Shown here: positions 53,107-64,000 of the stretch, one piece after another
Layout of the letters: every line of letters begins with the position of its first letter
Numbering within the stretch: the first letter of the stretch is position 1
DNA from: Arabidopsis thaliana
Taxonomy: Eukaryota; Streptophyta; Magnoliopsida; Brassicales; Brassicaceae
Assembly (NCBI RefSeq): GCF_000001735.4
Contig: NC_003070.9
Location: 7,192,001-7,256,000 of the forward strand
DNA: 64,000 bases
Direction: 5' to 3'
Notes under the pieces: model-generated
Database searches by the model: none
Told to the model about the DNA's origin: nothing
Seen by the model: only the letters and a program-made list of their open reading frames with translations
Translations under genes and position numbers: made by a program

Positions 53107-55674
53107 TTATATATCCTTAGAAGGAGCAGAAGCTTGAGCTTGAGCTCCAAAGGCAAAGTAGTCTGTGATAACTTCCAAAGGCATGCCTTTAGTCTCCGGG
53201 ACTTTCATGTAAACGAAGATCCATGAGATAACGCAAACCGCAGCGTAAATGCTGAAAACACCAACTAGTCCGATCGAGCTGAGGAGAACGGGAAGTGAGT
53301 ACGTGACAATAATGTCTCCAATCCAAAAGACCATAGCACATATGGCGATGCAGAGACCACGGACTCTTGTTGGGAAGATTTCAGAACAGAGGATGTTTGG
53401 AATGGGACCGTAACCCATCACGAAGAAGCAGAAGTAGAGCACGACACAACCTGTGGAGAGTGCTGCGTTCACGACTTTGCTGATGTGGATGAGCTCGCTG
53501 ATGACAAGGACGACAAGTGAGACAATGAGAACTGGGATTGTCCAGAGAAGTAATGACCTGCAAAATGAAACAGAGATAACTTTAGTATCATGAGAAAACA
53601 AGGAAACATGTTAAAATATCTTATAGGTTTTGATATTTACCTTCTTCCGGATACATCCATGAGTCTCATGGCAACGACAATGGCTGGGAGCATGAGTAAT
53701 GTTGTTAAACCGCTGATGAGGAATGACGCAGAGATGGAACTTAGTCCGAGGCTCGAAAGAAGAATATCTACGCCAGCCCGTTCGAGAATCTGAGGAGTGT
53801 AGTAGAGAACTCCATTGATACCTGAAAACTGCATACAAAATAAAACTCGAGATAATCAGAGAAGTGATCAAATGATAGATCCAAGAGTACTCGTGTCTGA
53901 ACAATCAAAAGTTTTATCTTACCTGCTGCAGTATTTGAATGCCGACACCAACAACCAAGGCACGCTTAACACCAGGTTCAAGAAGAGCAGACCAGAGTGG
54001 TCCAGAGGCAGCAATTTTCTCCGGGGGAACCATGGCGGATCCATGAACTGATTTAGGACCAAGAACAGATCTGCTTACAAGGGCAGAAGCGTGAATGTAG
54101 CTGCCTCCACCATCCGGACCTCCGGGAATAGAGATGATCGAGCCACGGCGAGATTCAGCTCCATCTTCTTTAAGATAATACCTCTTGTATTCATCGTTTT
54201 CGTATCTATATCCCATATGCCAACCACCACCAATTCCCATGCTACTTTCGCCGTTGCCTTGCATAAGCGTACTGTGTCGTCTCATGCTTAAAGTGCTTCC
54301 ACTTGTAGGATGTGGGATCATATCCTTGTCCATGCTTGTGGTCTGGCGCGACATTAAGGGGCTACGCAAATCGTTGTCCGAGTCATCATCATCACCCGCA
54401 CCATCATCAGTCGCATAGTCATCATTGTCTTTGTTGTAATGGCTCTCTATGTCCTTTTCCCAATGAGCCGGTTTACCGTGAGGCGCATCGGCAGTAGTAC
54501 TGAACATGCTTCCGAAATGAGGGAAAATCCCACTCCGAGTGTTTCCGCCTGCTTCTGGCATCTTCTCGTGGAGACTGCCAAAAAGATTGACGAGCGGATC
54601 TTTAAGGATCATGCTTTGGTTTGCTAAGCTTCCGTGGCGAGAGCGTAGCCCAAGTGAGCTATTTTGTTCTGGGACAGGTCTAGCAAGGTACGATTGATTC
54701 TCGTGGGTTCCATAAAGCCGCATTTGTCCATCCTCATCAACGGTTTCAAGTGTATCATCACCTTCATGATCCTCCAAAGTTACTAAGAGATCTTCCATTG
54801 TTTTTTCTCCTCCTATATCTAGTCCTTCAACTAGTAAAGCCATCTCATCTGCATTTAATATAAAAAGAACCGTCAAAAGTGGATTCAGGTGATATAACCA
54901 AAAAAGATAGCGAGAAGAAACCTTACCGGTAACATCTTCTCTGCCACATAACTGTTGAAGAACTCGCTTAGCCTCGTCCATTCTTCCTTTACTAACCAGC
55001 CAACGAGGAGACTCGGGCAAATAAAACACCGTGAGAAACAAATAAAGAAGAGAAGGGATCGAGAGGACACCGAGCATGGCTCTCCAGCTAGGGGAGTCAC
55101 TCAGGGACATAGTGAAAACCATACAGTATGACAAAAACATTCCACCAGAGCCAAGAAACTGAGGGAGAGTATTTAACTGTCCTCTGATCTCCGGAGGAGC
55201 GGTTTCAGAAATGTAAACAGGGACAAGTGTAACCGCGAGCCCGGCACCAAACCCATTAAGAAGCCTAGCAAAGCACAGAACATAGACATTGGGAGACCAC
55301 AACATTATCAAACCGCAGACGAAATACATAACTGATGATAAAATGAGCATGGGGCGTCTGCCGAGCCAATCAGATATCGGTCCTGAGCAAGTCGTGATGA
55401 CCGTTGCACCGATCAATGACATAGCAACGACAAGACCTTGAACAGAGGTTGGTAGATTCAAGTCTTTGTTGATATAAACCATAGCTCCTGCAATCAAATC
55501 CAATACAACATCATTGTAACATTTTTCAAATCTCAGATGATAATTGATCAAAACAAAACACAATTGCACCAACAAGAGTGAAAAAAGAAACAAACCAGCA
55601 ATGGTGGCATTGTCCCATCCTTGTAAGAAATTGCCGATTGTGGCGGCGAGAGCAACGAGAGTCGCTCCCTTCAT
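53107..55674 (-). CDS. TMT1: Tonoplast monosaccharide transporter TMT1 (TST1)
   Basis: Five coding exons on the minus strand: 55674-55596, 55487-54927, 54848-53923, 53828-53641, 53557-53107, giving 734 residues. Start MKGATLVALAATIGNFLQGW. It is a major-facilitator sugar carrier with twelve helices. Sugar-porter motifs are GRRPMLILSS, PESPRWLVSKGR, FSGINGVLYYTPQI and PETKGMPLE. A very long acidic/Ser-rich central loop (about residues 215-510, for example DDGAGDDDDSDNDL, RRHSTLMQGNG, ESRRGSIISIPGG) is diagnostic of the TMT/TST group and carries phosphorylation sites. TMT1 exchanges protons for glucose and sucrose, loading sugar into the vacuole under cold and sugar stress. The frame is intact across all junctions. 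Confidence 0.94.
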
Positions 55675-57890
55675 TGCTCAACAAACTCTAGAAACACCAC
55701 CAAAATTCAAATCAGTCAGATTCAGTGATTCTCCATTTGAAGTTTCAAACTTTCAGTCAACCATGAAACAAAGAAAAATCTAAATCCAGATCTAAATCTT
55801 AACCAATTCACAAAAATATAAAATCTGATAAACCCAGAAGAATTTGCTCAATTAAAAACCCTAAACATAAAAATCATCAAACAGTAATCAAAAATGCAGA
55901 GTAACTAACCTATAGGAGGGAAGAAAGAAAAAACAGAATTGCTTTTTTAGTTTGATCAGTTAAGAAAGCTAAAGAGAATAAAACCCCAAAAAGATTGCTT
56001 CACTTTCTGGGAAAATGAAAAAGGTCTCACCTTTAGTAGAATTCGCCGGCAATTACGAGGAAATGAGAAAGCTTTGCCTTGAAATCTCTCCGATATATAA
56101 ATCAGGGAGAAAAAGAGGCGTTGAAATAGGGGTTGATTTGATTTGGACTCGTTTTGAATGAATTTTGCCAAGTTTAGTTAAATTTTATTTTCGGACAGGC
56201 TCCGGCGATGGAATCTACAATAAGGACAAAAAGATTTTGTCTTCTTTATTTTTTGGTTACAATTATTGCAACAAAAAGTTTCGTTCAGAGCAAGTTCCCA
56301 AGAGATTCTCACCGCCGGGATTAGTTTTTTTACCTCGGAGAAGTGAAAACTCACAACAGCAAGAAAATTGGATTTTACACCAATCAGTTCTTCTGGCGGC
56401 TAAAAATATGAATGAGGTGGGGAGTGATTTACGACGATTATTGGTAATGTTTTCGAAACTTTATATAGAAAGTTAGAAACTCATAAAAGAAAAAAAATTG
56501 ACTAGTTAAAATAAATTAATAAAATCTAGCTTTTTTATTTTATCAATTTTTTTCGGATGGAAGTATCTGGGGAAAAATTAGAGATCTGAGGAAACAATAT
56601 CTGAATATTAATTAAAAAATCATTGTCATGACTCGTTTATGAGTAGATTTTTGGGAGGATAATTATTTATGGGGTCCGTTCATTGCAACATGGATTACGA
56701 CTAACATTTTGGTTTTTTCGTTTAGATAAAAAATAATATGAAAGTCAGATTTTTCAAATTTATATTAAGAGTTAAGAGTGGTCCGGATGTCTATCACTTT
56801 CGTGTAAAAGTTGGACCTTTTTAGTCATTGTTTTCTCTAAATTTACTAGAAAAACAAAGTTTATTTATATTTTGCAGAGATACACCTTCCAAAAATTGAT
56901 TAAAAAGCAACATTGATAGATAATTGAAAGGGTAGATTTTCTTTATAAACTAAACTATTACCAAAAAAAAAAGTTATATTAGCAATTTCTTTTACTTAAA
57001 AATGAGGGTGCAATAGTTAAAACCAGAAAATGAAGAATCGATATCATATTTTGTGGTTTCTTTAATAAACAATTTACGTGAGAGAACAAAAAATCATTTA
57101 AAATGGAAGAACACTCCAATATGTGTCATAAAATTTGGCAAATTTAATACTAGTATTAATGTGTTGACAAAAAAAAATAGTATTTATGTTTTACTCCCCA
57201 AATACTAAGAAATTATTTTTAAATACCTTTCTATTATTATTCTTGCGATTATCATTGAAATATCAAACTAGTTAATGTTCATTTAAGATGGAAGAATTGG
57301 CCAAGAAGATGGACAAATTAATCTGATGTTATTGATGTTAAATTAACTAACAATTTTTAATTTTAGTTAAAACGAGAGTTTAATCGCCGACACTAAAAAA
57401 TAAATATTCATAAACGACAAAACTAAATATCATAATTTATCGTTGCTTGAAAATTTAACTTGCATGGAATAAAGAACAACGAACAATATTATTTAAGTTG
57501 GTAGAACCCGCCAAGATGCGTCGTTAAAAAAATAGTTAAATTGATTGTCTTGATGTTAAACTCACTAAAATACTAAAAAGTACAAATATGTAAAAATGAG
57601 TTTTTTCATTCATAAAAACTAACCTAATATTTGTCACATTTAATTTATATTTAAATAAATCATTTTTAGCAACTAATACATAAATATGCTAAATTTATCT
57701 CAAAAAATATTTTGTTTCAAGATTATATTGTTATCTTTTTTAACCAGCGTAAATATCCAGCTTTTTTGTATAACGTTAAAAACAGTATTTATAACACTGT
57801 TTAAAATCTGATCACTAATCAAATTCTTTTTTAGTTTTTTTTTTCTATATCGCGAGTTGGAAACCTTATGAAATTAGTAGTTGTTGAGTA
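55675..57890. other. TMT1 5' leader and AT-rich intergenic DNA
   Basis: 55675-56160 contains the TMT1 promoter and probably a leader intron near 55690-55910. From 56500 the DNA is very AT-rich, with no gene or repeat I can name. Confidence 0.4.
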
Positions 57891-57891
57891 C

Positions 57892-58118
57892 TACTCCCTC
57901 TTTTTCACTATACTGGATGTTTTAGAGTTTAATTTTTTTTCATTATATAAGATGTTTTACAAATTAATGTATTTGATTTTTTACGACTTTTTAGATTATG
58001 TAGTTTTTTTGTGATTGGTTGAATTTTTAAAAATTTAATATTGAATTATTGTTTTAGAAAAAAAATCTTAAACTATCTGCTTTTAACTCAAATATCCTAT
58101 ATATTGAAAATGAGGATA
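57892..58118. mobile_element. Stowaway-like (Tc1/mariner) MITE
   Basis: The left end TACTCCCTCTTTTTCACTAT has the CTCCCTC signature of Stowaway elements. The right end, read in reverse, is CCTCATTTTCAATATATAGG, an imperfect inverted repeat of about 28 bp. TA lies at both edges. About 225 bp, AT-rich, non-coding, with repeated GATGTTTTA-type motifs typical of this plant MITE type. Confidence 0.6.
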
Positions 58119-59818
58119 TAATATCTTATGATATCTCAATTAGCAGAAGGGACCAAAAAGAAACAGCAATGAAGGTGAAAAACATTAGGACCGGATTAGT
58201 GTGGAACATGCAAATACAGAGGATCCACGTTATAAATCACCGTCGTCGCAGGTTAATAACGTGTTCATTGTTATTTTTCCGTAATCTTATTTGCTTACTC
58301 ATTTCATTTTTCGAAAGTCAGTATATGTCACACACTTTGAATCATAGATTGGTGATTGGTGGGGATAAAAATATCGTGCGAATATCTTACAGGAATTCAC
58401 ATGTAATCATGTGGCTTAATAACCTCAGCTATAAACATAAAACACACACACACACAATAGTGGATCTACTATAAATTTGCGGCTAAAAAATATTATAGAT
58501 TTTGGAAGGAAATTACAAAGATTACTATACAATAATAACAATAAAACTACTATTTAAAACAAAAATTAAAAATTAAGAGACAGATGGGGTTTGATGCAAT
58601 AGGAGACGAACATGGCGTCAATGAGAGGGCATGTGATTTATAATATTAGTGCTTTGTCACTTTCTCACGTACCTTTTTATGCCCTACCAATTACTTCTCC
58701 TCTACTAGTATTTTTTATATTAATTACAACACAATCAATTTTAGAAAAATGCAACATTGATAGCATATACGTATAGTTTTCTAATTCTGTGACAAGTTGA
58801 TGATTTTCTTTTCTCAGCACAAGGCTATTTGAGAATATATAAAAATATCTAACGTCCTCTTCATATTTATTAACGCTGGAATGAGATTTTATGTGAAAAA
58901 AGAAAACTTTGGATAGATATTACATATGTACGAGTACGACCTAGAAAAATATGACAATGGTCTTTTTCTTGATAGAGTTCGTGCTCCCAAATCATTTGAG
59001 CATTTCCGACCACGTGGCTCCACCTCAAACGGATCTTATGATATGTTTTATTATCATTTTATTTTCATTCTTATATATTTTGTTGATTTTTTCCCTGCAT
59101 AAGAAATAACAATCATTTATTTCTTTTTGTACAAGCAGTCAAGTAGATGTCCTGTAAAGTTAGAACCAGTGAGTTTTCAACTGTAACTTTAACATGATTC
59201 ATGTTTTAAATGAATCCACTTTATGAAAAATATGGTGTTAATTTAGATCATACTTCGTAGTGGTTGGTGGGTCATCATTATAAAAATCAAGTTTTTACGT
59301 ATTAGGTTCTTAAATTTTATATATCTTATTCAACAATTAGCTGATTAAAAACTAAGTAAAACGAAGATCCTTATCCTCCTGACATTGTTATCAGAAATCT
59401 TGGTGGATTGACAGGTCAAACTTTGTTCTTTACAGAATAAATATCTTATAAAAAAAAACAGAAATATACTTCACCGTAATCTCATGTTTTGTGAATTTTA
59501 TATTGTCTCATTAAGAATTATGTTTAAACAATTTAGAACAGTGAACAAAAGAAGAGCTAATTATAATCAACTAAACTTCAACATTCATTCATACCATAAA
59601 AGGTTAGTGATTATGGGCCGCAAATCCATGATTTGTATATTGTTCAATTAAGATTGGTGATCAAAACATTTTTCATCAGTTAATTACATAGTTGGCCCAC
59701 TTTTGGGCTTTCTTATTGTTGAGGTTGGCATTTTATCATTGAGGCCTTCCTTAAATGATTACCTCTGACCGAGACAGAGGTTTCTAGTTCTGCACATAAT
59801 TAAACAAACCATATACCG
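58119..59818. other. Intergenic DNA upstream of XCP2
   Basis: No gene recognised; a short frame from 58169 shows no family features. AT-rich throughout. Confidence 0.4.
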
Positions 59819-60000
59819 CAGGGCCGGCTCAGAATAATAAAGGACCTAGAGCTGGAAAAAAAAATTAGTTCTCATTTTTGTGTTTTGTTATATATCAAAA
59901 TTTTTGGACCCTAACTATAATAGATTTACTTTTAAAAAAAAAGAAATTTTGGGTAGACCCTGTGCCTCAGCTCCTCCAGCACATGTGTAAAGCCGGCCTG
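59819..60000. mobile_element. hAT-like MITE in the XCP2 promoter
   Basis: A 182-bp segment begins CAGGGCCGGCTCAGA and ends AAAGCCGGCCTG, inverted repeats with the CAGGGCCGGC signature seen in hAT elements. The flanks CATATACCG (59810-59818) and CATATACG (60001-60008) form a nearly perfect target duplication of about 8 bp. Non-coding. Its right edge is about 140 bp upstream of the XCP2 TATA box. Confidence 0.7.
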
Positions 60001-60100
60001 CATATACGATTAGTACTTGGAGTCAAAGTAACCTCATGGAAAGACAAAACTAAGCTTAAAGACACAGACTTTACACAAGTTACAGATTCAGACTACTTTA

Positions 60101-60111
60101 CTCTAAAGCAA
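60101..60111 (+). promoter_or_regulatory. TERE-like xylem element of XCP2
   Basis: CTCTAAAGCAA matches the tracheary-element-regulating element CTTNAAAGCNA at all but one position. It lies 40 bp upstream of the TATA box (TATATAAA, 60141-60148). TERE drives genes of xylem vessel wall formation and cell death, fitting XCP2. Function is inferred. Confidence 0.4.
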
Positions 60112-60140
60112 AAAGAGCGACCTCTATCGAGTCTCCAGCC

Positions 60141-60148
60141 TATATAAA
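60141..60148 (+). promoter_or_regulatory. TATA box of XCP2
   Basis: TATATAAA, 67 bp upstream of the XCP2 start codon at 60208. Confidence 0.6.
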
Positions 60149-60207
60149 CAGGCTCTTCTCTTCCATTTCCTCTTATCAAGTGACAAAAGAAAAACAAACG
60201 TACTCAA

Positions 60208-61537
60208 ATGGCTCTTTCTTCACCTTCAAGAATCCTCTGTTTTGCTCTTGCCTTATCCGCTGCTTCTCTCTCCCTCTCTTTCGCTTCTTCCCACGATTAC
60301 TCCATCGTTGGATACTCCCCCGAGGATTTGGAATCTCATGACAAACTCATAGAACTCTTCGAAAACTGGATCTCAAATTTTGAGAAAGCTTATGAAACCG
60401 TTGAAGAGAAGTTTCTTAGGTTCGAAGTTTTCAAGGATAATCTAAAGCACATCGATGAGACTAACAAGAAAGGGAAAAGCTACTGGCTCGGGCTCAACGA
60501 GTTTGCGGATTTGAGCCATGAGGAGTTCAAGAAAATGTATTTAGGGCTCAAGACTGATATAGTGAGACGCGATGAAGAAAGATCTTACGCAGAGTTCGCT
60601 TACAGGGACGTCGAAGCTGTTCCTAAGTCTGTTGACTGGAGAAAGAAAGGAGCTGTGGCGGAAGTTAAGAACCAGGGCTCTTGTGGTAATATCAAATCTT
60701 GGTCTCTGATCTGTTAATGGAAGTTTTGACTCTTAACTAAACCATTTAACTTTAAAAAACTTGTTTCGCAGGAAGTTGTTGGGCGTTTTCGACAGTAGCA
60801 GCTGTCGAAGGTATAAACAAGATTGTGACAGGAAACTTGACAACATTGTCAGAACAAGAACTCATAGACTGTGACACGACCTACAACAATGGCTGCAACG
60901 GTGGTCTCATGGACTATGCCTTTGAGTACATTGTTAAGAACGGAGGTCTACGCAAGGAAGAAGATTATCCTTACTCTATGGAAGAAGGAACTTGCGAGAT
61001 GCAAAAGGTCCCATTCTAATATCAACTCTTGGTCTCTGATGTGTTAATGAAAGGTGGTCCCATTCTAATTATCTCTGTTTTGAAAACAGGATGAATCTGA
61101 AACAGTAACCATTAATGGACACCAAGACGTACCTACTAATGATGAGAAGAGTCTCTTGAAGGCATTGGCTCATCAGCCTCTCAGTGTCGCCATTGATGCA
61201 TCTGGTAGAGAGTTCCAGTTCTATAGCGGCGTAAGTACATTATAAACCTATAAATAAAGAAAATGGTTGTTAGTTAATTGCTCTTGTTGATGTTGAATCA
61301 TTTTGTATTTGGTATATGAAGGGCGTGTTTGATGGGCGGTGCGGGGTTGATCTTGACCACGGTGTGGCTGCGGTTGGGTATGGATCAAGCAAGGGTTCAG
61401 ATTACATCATTGTGAAGAATTCTTGGGGACCAAAATGGGGAGAAAAAGGTTACATCAGGCTGAAGAGGAACACTGGGAAACCAGAGGGTCTCTGTGGAAT
61501 CAACAAGATGGCTTCTTTCCCCACCAAAACTAAGTGA
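60208..61537 (+). CDS. XCP2: Xylem cysteine peptidase XCP2
   Basis: Four exons: 60208-60685, 60772-61007, 61090-61230, 61322-61537, giving 356 residues. Signal peptide at residues 1-26 ([20 protein letters not shown]). The inhibitory propeptide has an ERFNIN pattern ([20 protein letters not shown]) and [13 protein letters not shown]. The mature papain-fold peptidase starts near [13 protein letters not shown]. Catalytic residues are the Cys in GSCWAF (about 162), His in [11 protein letters not shown] (about 298) and Asn in VKNSWG (about 318). XCP2 is delivered to the vacuole of xylem vessel elements and digests cell contents after programmed death. Introns 1 and 2 share a duplicated segment. 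The promoter holds a hAT-like MITE and a TERE-like motif. Confidence 0.94.
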
Positions 61538-62006
61538 TCATCAGATCATTCTCTCTTATCTGCATTTGATCAGCATCTTACAGTGTCTTCGTTTTTTCTC
61601 TTTTGATTTATCAACGGAAGTCTTGTAACAACTATGTGCAATAATACCTATATATAAGAAGCAGAGAATTGACAAATTTCTAGTACCAACCATGAAGAAA
61701 TTAAAGCAGAGAATATTAAAAATAATGATTATTGAAGAAAAGAACAGAGTATTAATTGAAGAAAAACAAAAAGTTTCTTGGGGAAGAAATAATTGAAAAA
61801 AACAGAGCAATCTTTAGATTGAACAGTTTACAGGTTAATAAGCAACTGAAAAAAACAGAGGAAATGTAGATTAAACAGCTTCTTGGGTAAGAAGCAATTG
61901 GAAAAAAATACCTCAAAGCAAAATGTAAACAAAATCTAGAAAAGATTAGCAGAAATATACAATTGTATGAACTTGAACTGATCATGTGTTCAATATGTCG
62001 AGATCA
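61538..62006. other. 3' flanks of convergent XCP2 and PHT1;8
   Basis: 469 bp. From 61740 to 61910 a GAAGAAA/AATTGAAAAAAA motif recurs about three times (for example TTTCTTGGGGAAGAAAT and GCTTCTTGGGTAAGAAGC). This is a small degenerate repeat. No gene. Confidence 0.45.
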
Positions 62007-62925
62007 TCATCGTGTCTGAAGCAAAGTGCTCACGGAGGATTGCCCGTCAACAATCTGTGGCTCATCTTCAGACTCAGCATTGTTATCTTGGTCATGCTCG
62101 TTCTCCTCTAACGATCTTCCCATAGTTTCCTTGGTGAAGAAATACGTCACCAAGATTCCAGCAATGCAAACGCCACCAAGAATCAAGAAAGCAATTCTCA
62201 TACGGTTTACTTCGGGATAAATCTGGTTTTTATCATCGCTTTCCATCTTCTTGGTAGCCCACAAGAACCCAACAGTGCCCACAATAGCCCCAAGCTTACC
62301 CGCGGCACCAGAGATCCCGTGACAAGTAGACCTAAACCTAGCCGGGAAATGCTCTGCGGGAATAATAAAAGTTGTAGTGTTGGGACCAAAATTGCAAAAG
62401 AAGAAAACCAAACCGTAGAGAACCATGAAGCCTTTATTATTATGCTCGTGCTTTGACCAATACCAACTGTACGGAATACCAGCGACTAAATAAATAACGG
62501 CCATGAAGAAAAACCCCATAATCTGGATTTTGACACGACCTATCTTGTCGATGAAGTAAACTGTGAACCAATAACCGGGAATGGTGGAGCAAGCAGCGAT
62601 GATGGCTCCTAATTCCGCCACTTCAAAGGCTGCGTCGTAGACGTTTTCTGCAGTGGAAGGTTTCTTGGAGTAATGACTGAAGATATGGGACAGGAGGAGG
62701 TTGCTTGTGTAGAAGACAATGTCTACTAGGAACCAATTAAAGGAGGCTGCGAAGAGGTCGCGACCATGGAGGCGGAAGAAGCAGCGGGAGAAGAGTTTGT
62801 AGGAAGGTGGCGGCGGAGGAGGAGGTGGATCCGTCGTGGCTTCGTCGGAGATATGAGATCTTGACATGACTCTTTGCATGTCTTTTGCTGCTTGGACGAT
62901 ATTGTTTTCTACAAGTGCTGTGTAT
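62007..62925 (-). CDS. PHT1;8: Phosphate transporter PHT1;8, 3' exon (C-terminal half)
   Basis: One open exon on the minus strand, starting after an acceptor at 62926 (TGCATGCAG). It reads YTALVENNIVQAAKDMQRVM, then a Pro-rich linker, helices 7-12 and a hydrophilic tail ending SVSTLLQTR. PHT1 hallmarks are FYTSNLLLSHIF, PGYWFTVYFIDKIGR, GFFFMA, FFFCNFGPNTTTFIIPAE, FPARFRSTCHGISGAAGKLG and KETMGRSLEEN. PHT1 proteins are plasma-membrane proton/phosphate symporters of the major facilitator superfamily. The first exon (helices 1-6, about 240 residues) is not found in the next 1.07 kb and must lie beyond the window, so the intron exceeds 1 kb. The run CCTCCTCCGCCGCC encodes a poly-Pro stretch. Confidence 0.88.
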
Positions 62926-64000
62926 CTGCATGCATTAGTACTAATTAATAAAACATAAAGAAATTTTCACCCTTCGACACTTTTCTGACTTTTTCTTTCA
63001 CAAAATGACAAAGTGGGTTCGCCCAACCAGATTTTAGCCATTCAGCCAAAAATGGACAAATTTGCCCTGGAACGAGAAATGAAAGGAGGCGGTTCAGTTT
63101 CGTTTCTTTATTTTTCTGGTTACAAAATTTAAATTTAAAATTAAATCAAAAACACGTTATTAACTTTCTGACAACCAAAGGAAATCAAAAACTGTTTGTC
63201 GAAGACGAAGAACAATTCCGACGAAACACAAACTCCGATCGAAAGTGAAATTTCGATTGAGGCTCTGTGCGAGTTCTAGTCGTTGCTTAAGTTGAGGAAA
63301 TTTCGATCGAGCTCGTGATAAAGAATAACAAAAAGAGGATTTTCTGGTTTCTTGAATTATTGTTCATACTCAAATGGCGCAGATGAAGAAGAGTAGTCGG
63401 CGGCGAGGAGTTTCAGATGTTAATGAGTTAACAAGCGGCTGCAAAATTAGGGTTGCAGAGGTTGAAGATGAGTGCAAAATTACAATTATACCCTTCATTA
63501 AAAAAAATGTACGTATATGTAATTTACGGTATACGTACACACACATTACTACATACATTACTACCGTGTATGTACACATTATTACCGTGTACGTACACAT
63601 TACTACCGTGTACGTACACATTACTACCGTGTACGTATATATTATTACCGTTACGCACATATGTTTATATGATATTGCTAATCGTGAATTGTCTTCAAAT
63701 GATAATAAATAAAATATTATTTAAAATAGAAATAAACATGTTAGATTTTGTTTTATTGTAAATGCGGCATACAAAATATTTATTGAGTTTGTACATTAGA
63801 AACCTTTGGTTATTTTGATTAGATAAAATATCTTTTGGGGTTTTCATCATAAATCTATTCATATATAATAATTAAATAAAAATATATGGTCAAAGTATAG
63901 TTGTTCCTCATACTTTTGAAAAATGTTATGTACGTACATGTATAATAATGTACGTACATCTTTGTTGGTGAGTTAAAATTGTTGAGAATAAACAAGATTT
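62926..64000. other. PHT1;8 intron or upstream DNA, probable Mutator-like element edge
   Basis: 62950-63120 has CACAAAATGACAAA, AAAATGGACAAATTTGCCCT and similar phrases that resemble terminal sequences of Arabidopsis Mutator-like elements. 63374 onward has an open frame starting MAQMKKSSRRRGVSD of about 45 plausible codons that runs into the tandem array. I do not recognise the protein. No PHT1 exon is present. Confidence 0.35.
63530..63661. repeat. 21-bp tandem array with GTGTACGTACAC palindromes
   Basis: The unit CATTACTACCGTGTACGTACA repeats every 21 bp from 63556 (63556, 63577, 63598, 63619, 63640) with a partial copy to the left. Each full junction makes the perfect palindrome GTGTACGTACAC. 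Related ATGTACGTACAT palindromes recur at 63929-63940 and 63949-63960. Confidence 0.85.

Noticed and set aside
63374-63712. 112-codon frame as a real protein in full
   Set aside because: The second half is only the translated tandem array. The first 45 codons may be a first exon but no domain is recognisable.
1-64000. CRISPR arrays, bacterial operons or a prokaryotic defence system
   Set aside because: All recognised genes are plant nuclear with spliceosomal introns. The only direct-repeat array (63530-63661) has no spacers.

Overview
The window is plant nuclear DNA. It has intron-rich genes with GT-AG introns, AT-rich intergenic DNA, plastid-targeted proteins and plant-only families. The gene order (FANCJ-type helicase, EH/Pan1 protein, SAUL1, F-box cluster, lumenal FKBP, OEP21, ATL80, MCD1, tonoplast sugar transporter, XCP2, PHT1;8) is the one I know from Arabidopsis thaliana chromosome 1, around At1g20720 to At1g20860. 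A. thaliana or a very close relative is therefore the likely source. Names come from recognising the proteins, not from a database search.

1 to 17.3 kb: a decayed segmental array. One unit originally held a FANCJ/RAD3-like helicase (minus strand), its upstream region, an NRDE/TANGO2-like gene (plus) and an F-box gene (plus). I can follow three partial units. Unit 1 has the 5' end of helicase A (1-794), NRDE copy 1 and an intact F-box gene. Unit 2 has only the last exon of a helicase fused by deletion to the helicase upstream DNA (about 7310), then NRDE copy 2 and only the tail of an F-box gene. Unit 3 is a complete helicase B (11544-16998). A nested pair of small DNA transposons entered the 3' flank of NRDE copy 2.

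17.5 to 28.6 kb: ordinary single-copy genes. These are the endocytic TPLATE-complex subunit EH1/Pan1, a Vma22/CCDC115-like V-ATPase assembly factor, and the U-box/ARM ubiquitin ligase SAUL1.

28.9 to 39.6 kb: a minus-strand F-box cluster with two intact genes, one frameshifted copy, one copy lacking its middle, and one half-gene relic. It also holds the C-terminal end of an SKP1-like gene (the F-box partner) and a 204-bp fragment of plastid 16S rRNA. A related copy of the fragment's target DNA, lacking it, lies 2.3 kb away.

40 to 64 kb: FKBP18 (thylakoid lumen), OEP21 (outer envelope channel), ATL80 (RING-H2 ligase), tRNA-Trp(CCA), MCD1 (plastid division), TMT1 (vacuolar sugar import), XCP2 (xylem cysteine protease) and the 3' exon of PHT1;8 (phosphate transporter). 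Several MITEs lie between them. The last kilobase, which is intron or upstream DNA of PHT1;8, carries a palindromic 21-bp tandem array and looks like the edge of a Mutator-like element.

I found no clearly undescribed multi-gene system. The most informative features are evolutionary: deletion scars, related occupied and unoccupied sites for a plastid-DNA insertion and a nested MITE, and relics of both halves of an SCF ligase in one cluster. No LTR or virus-derived element was recognised.
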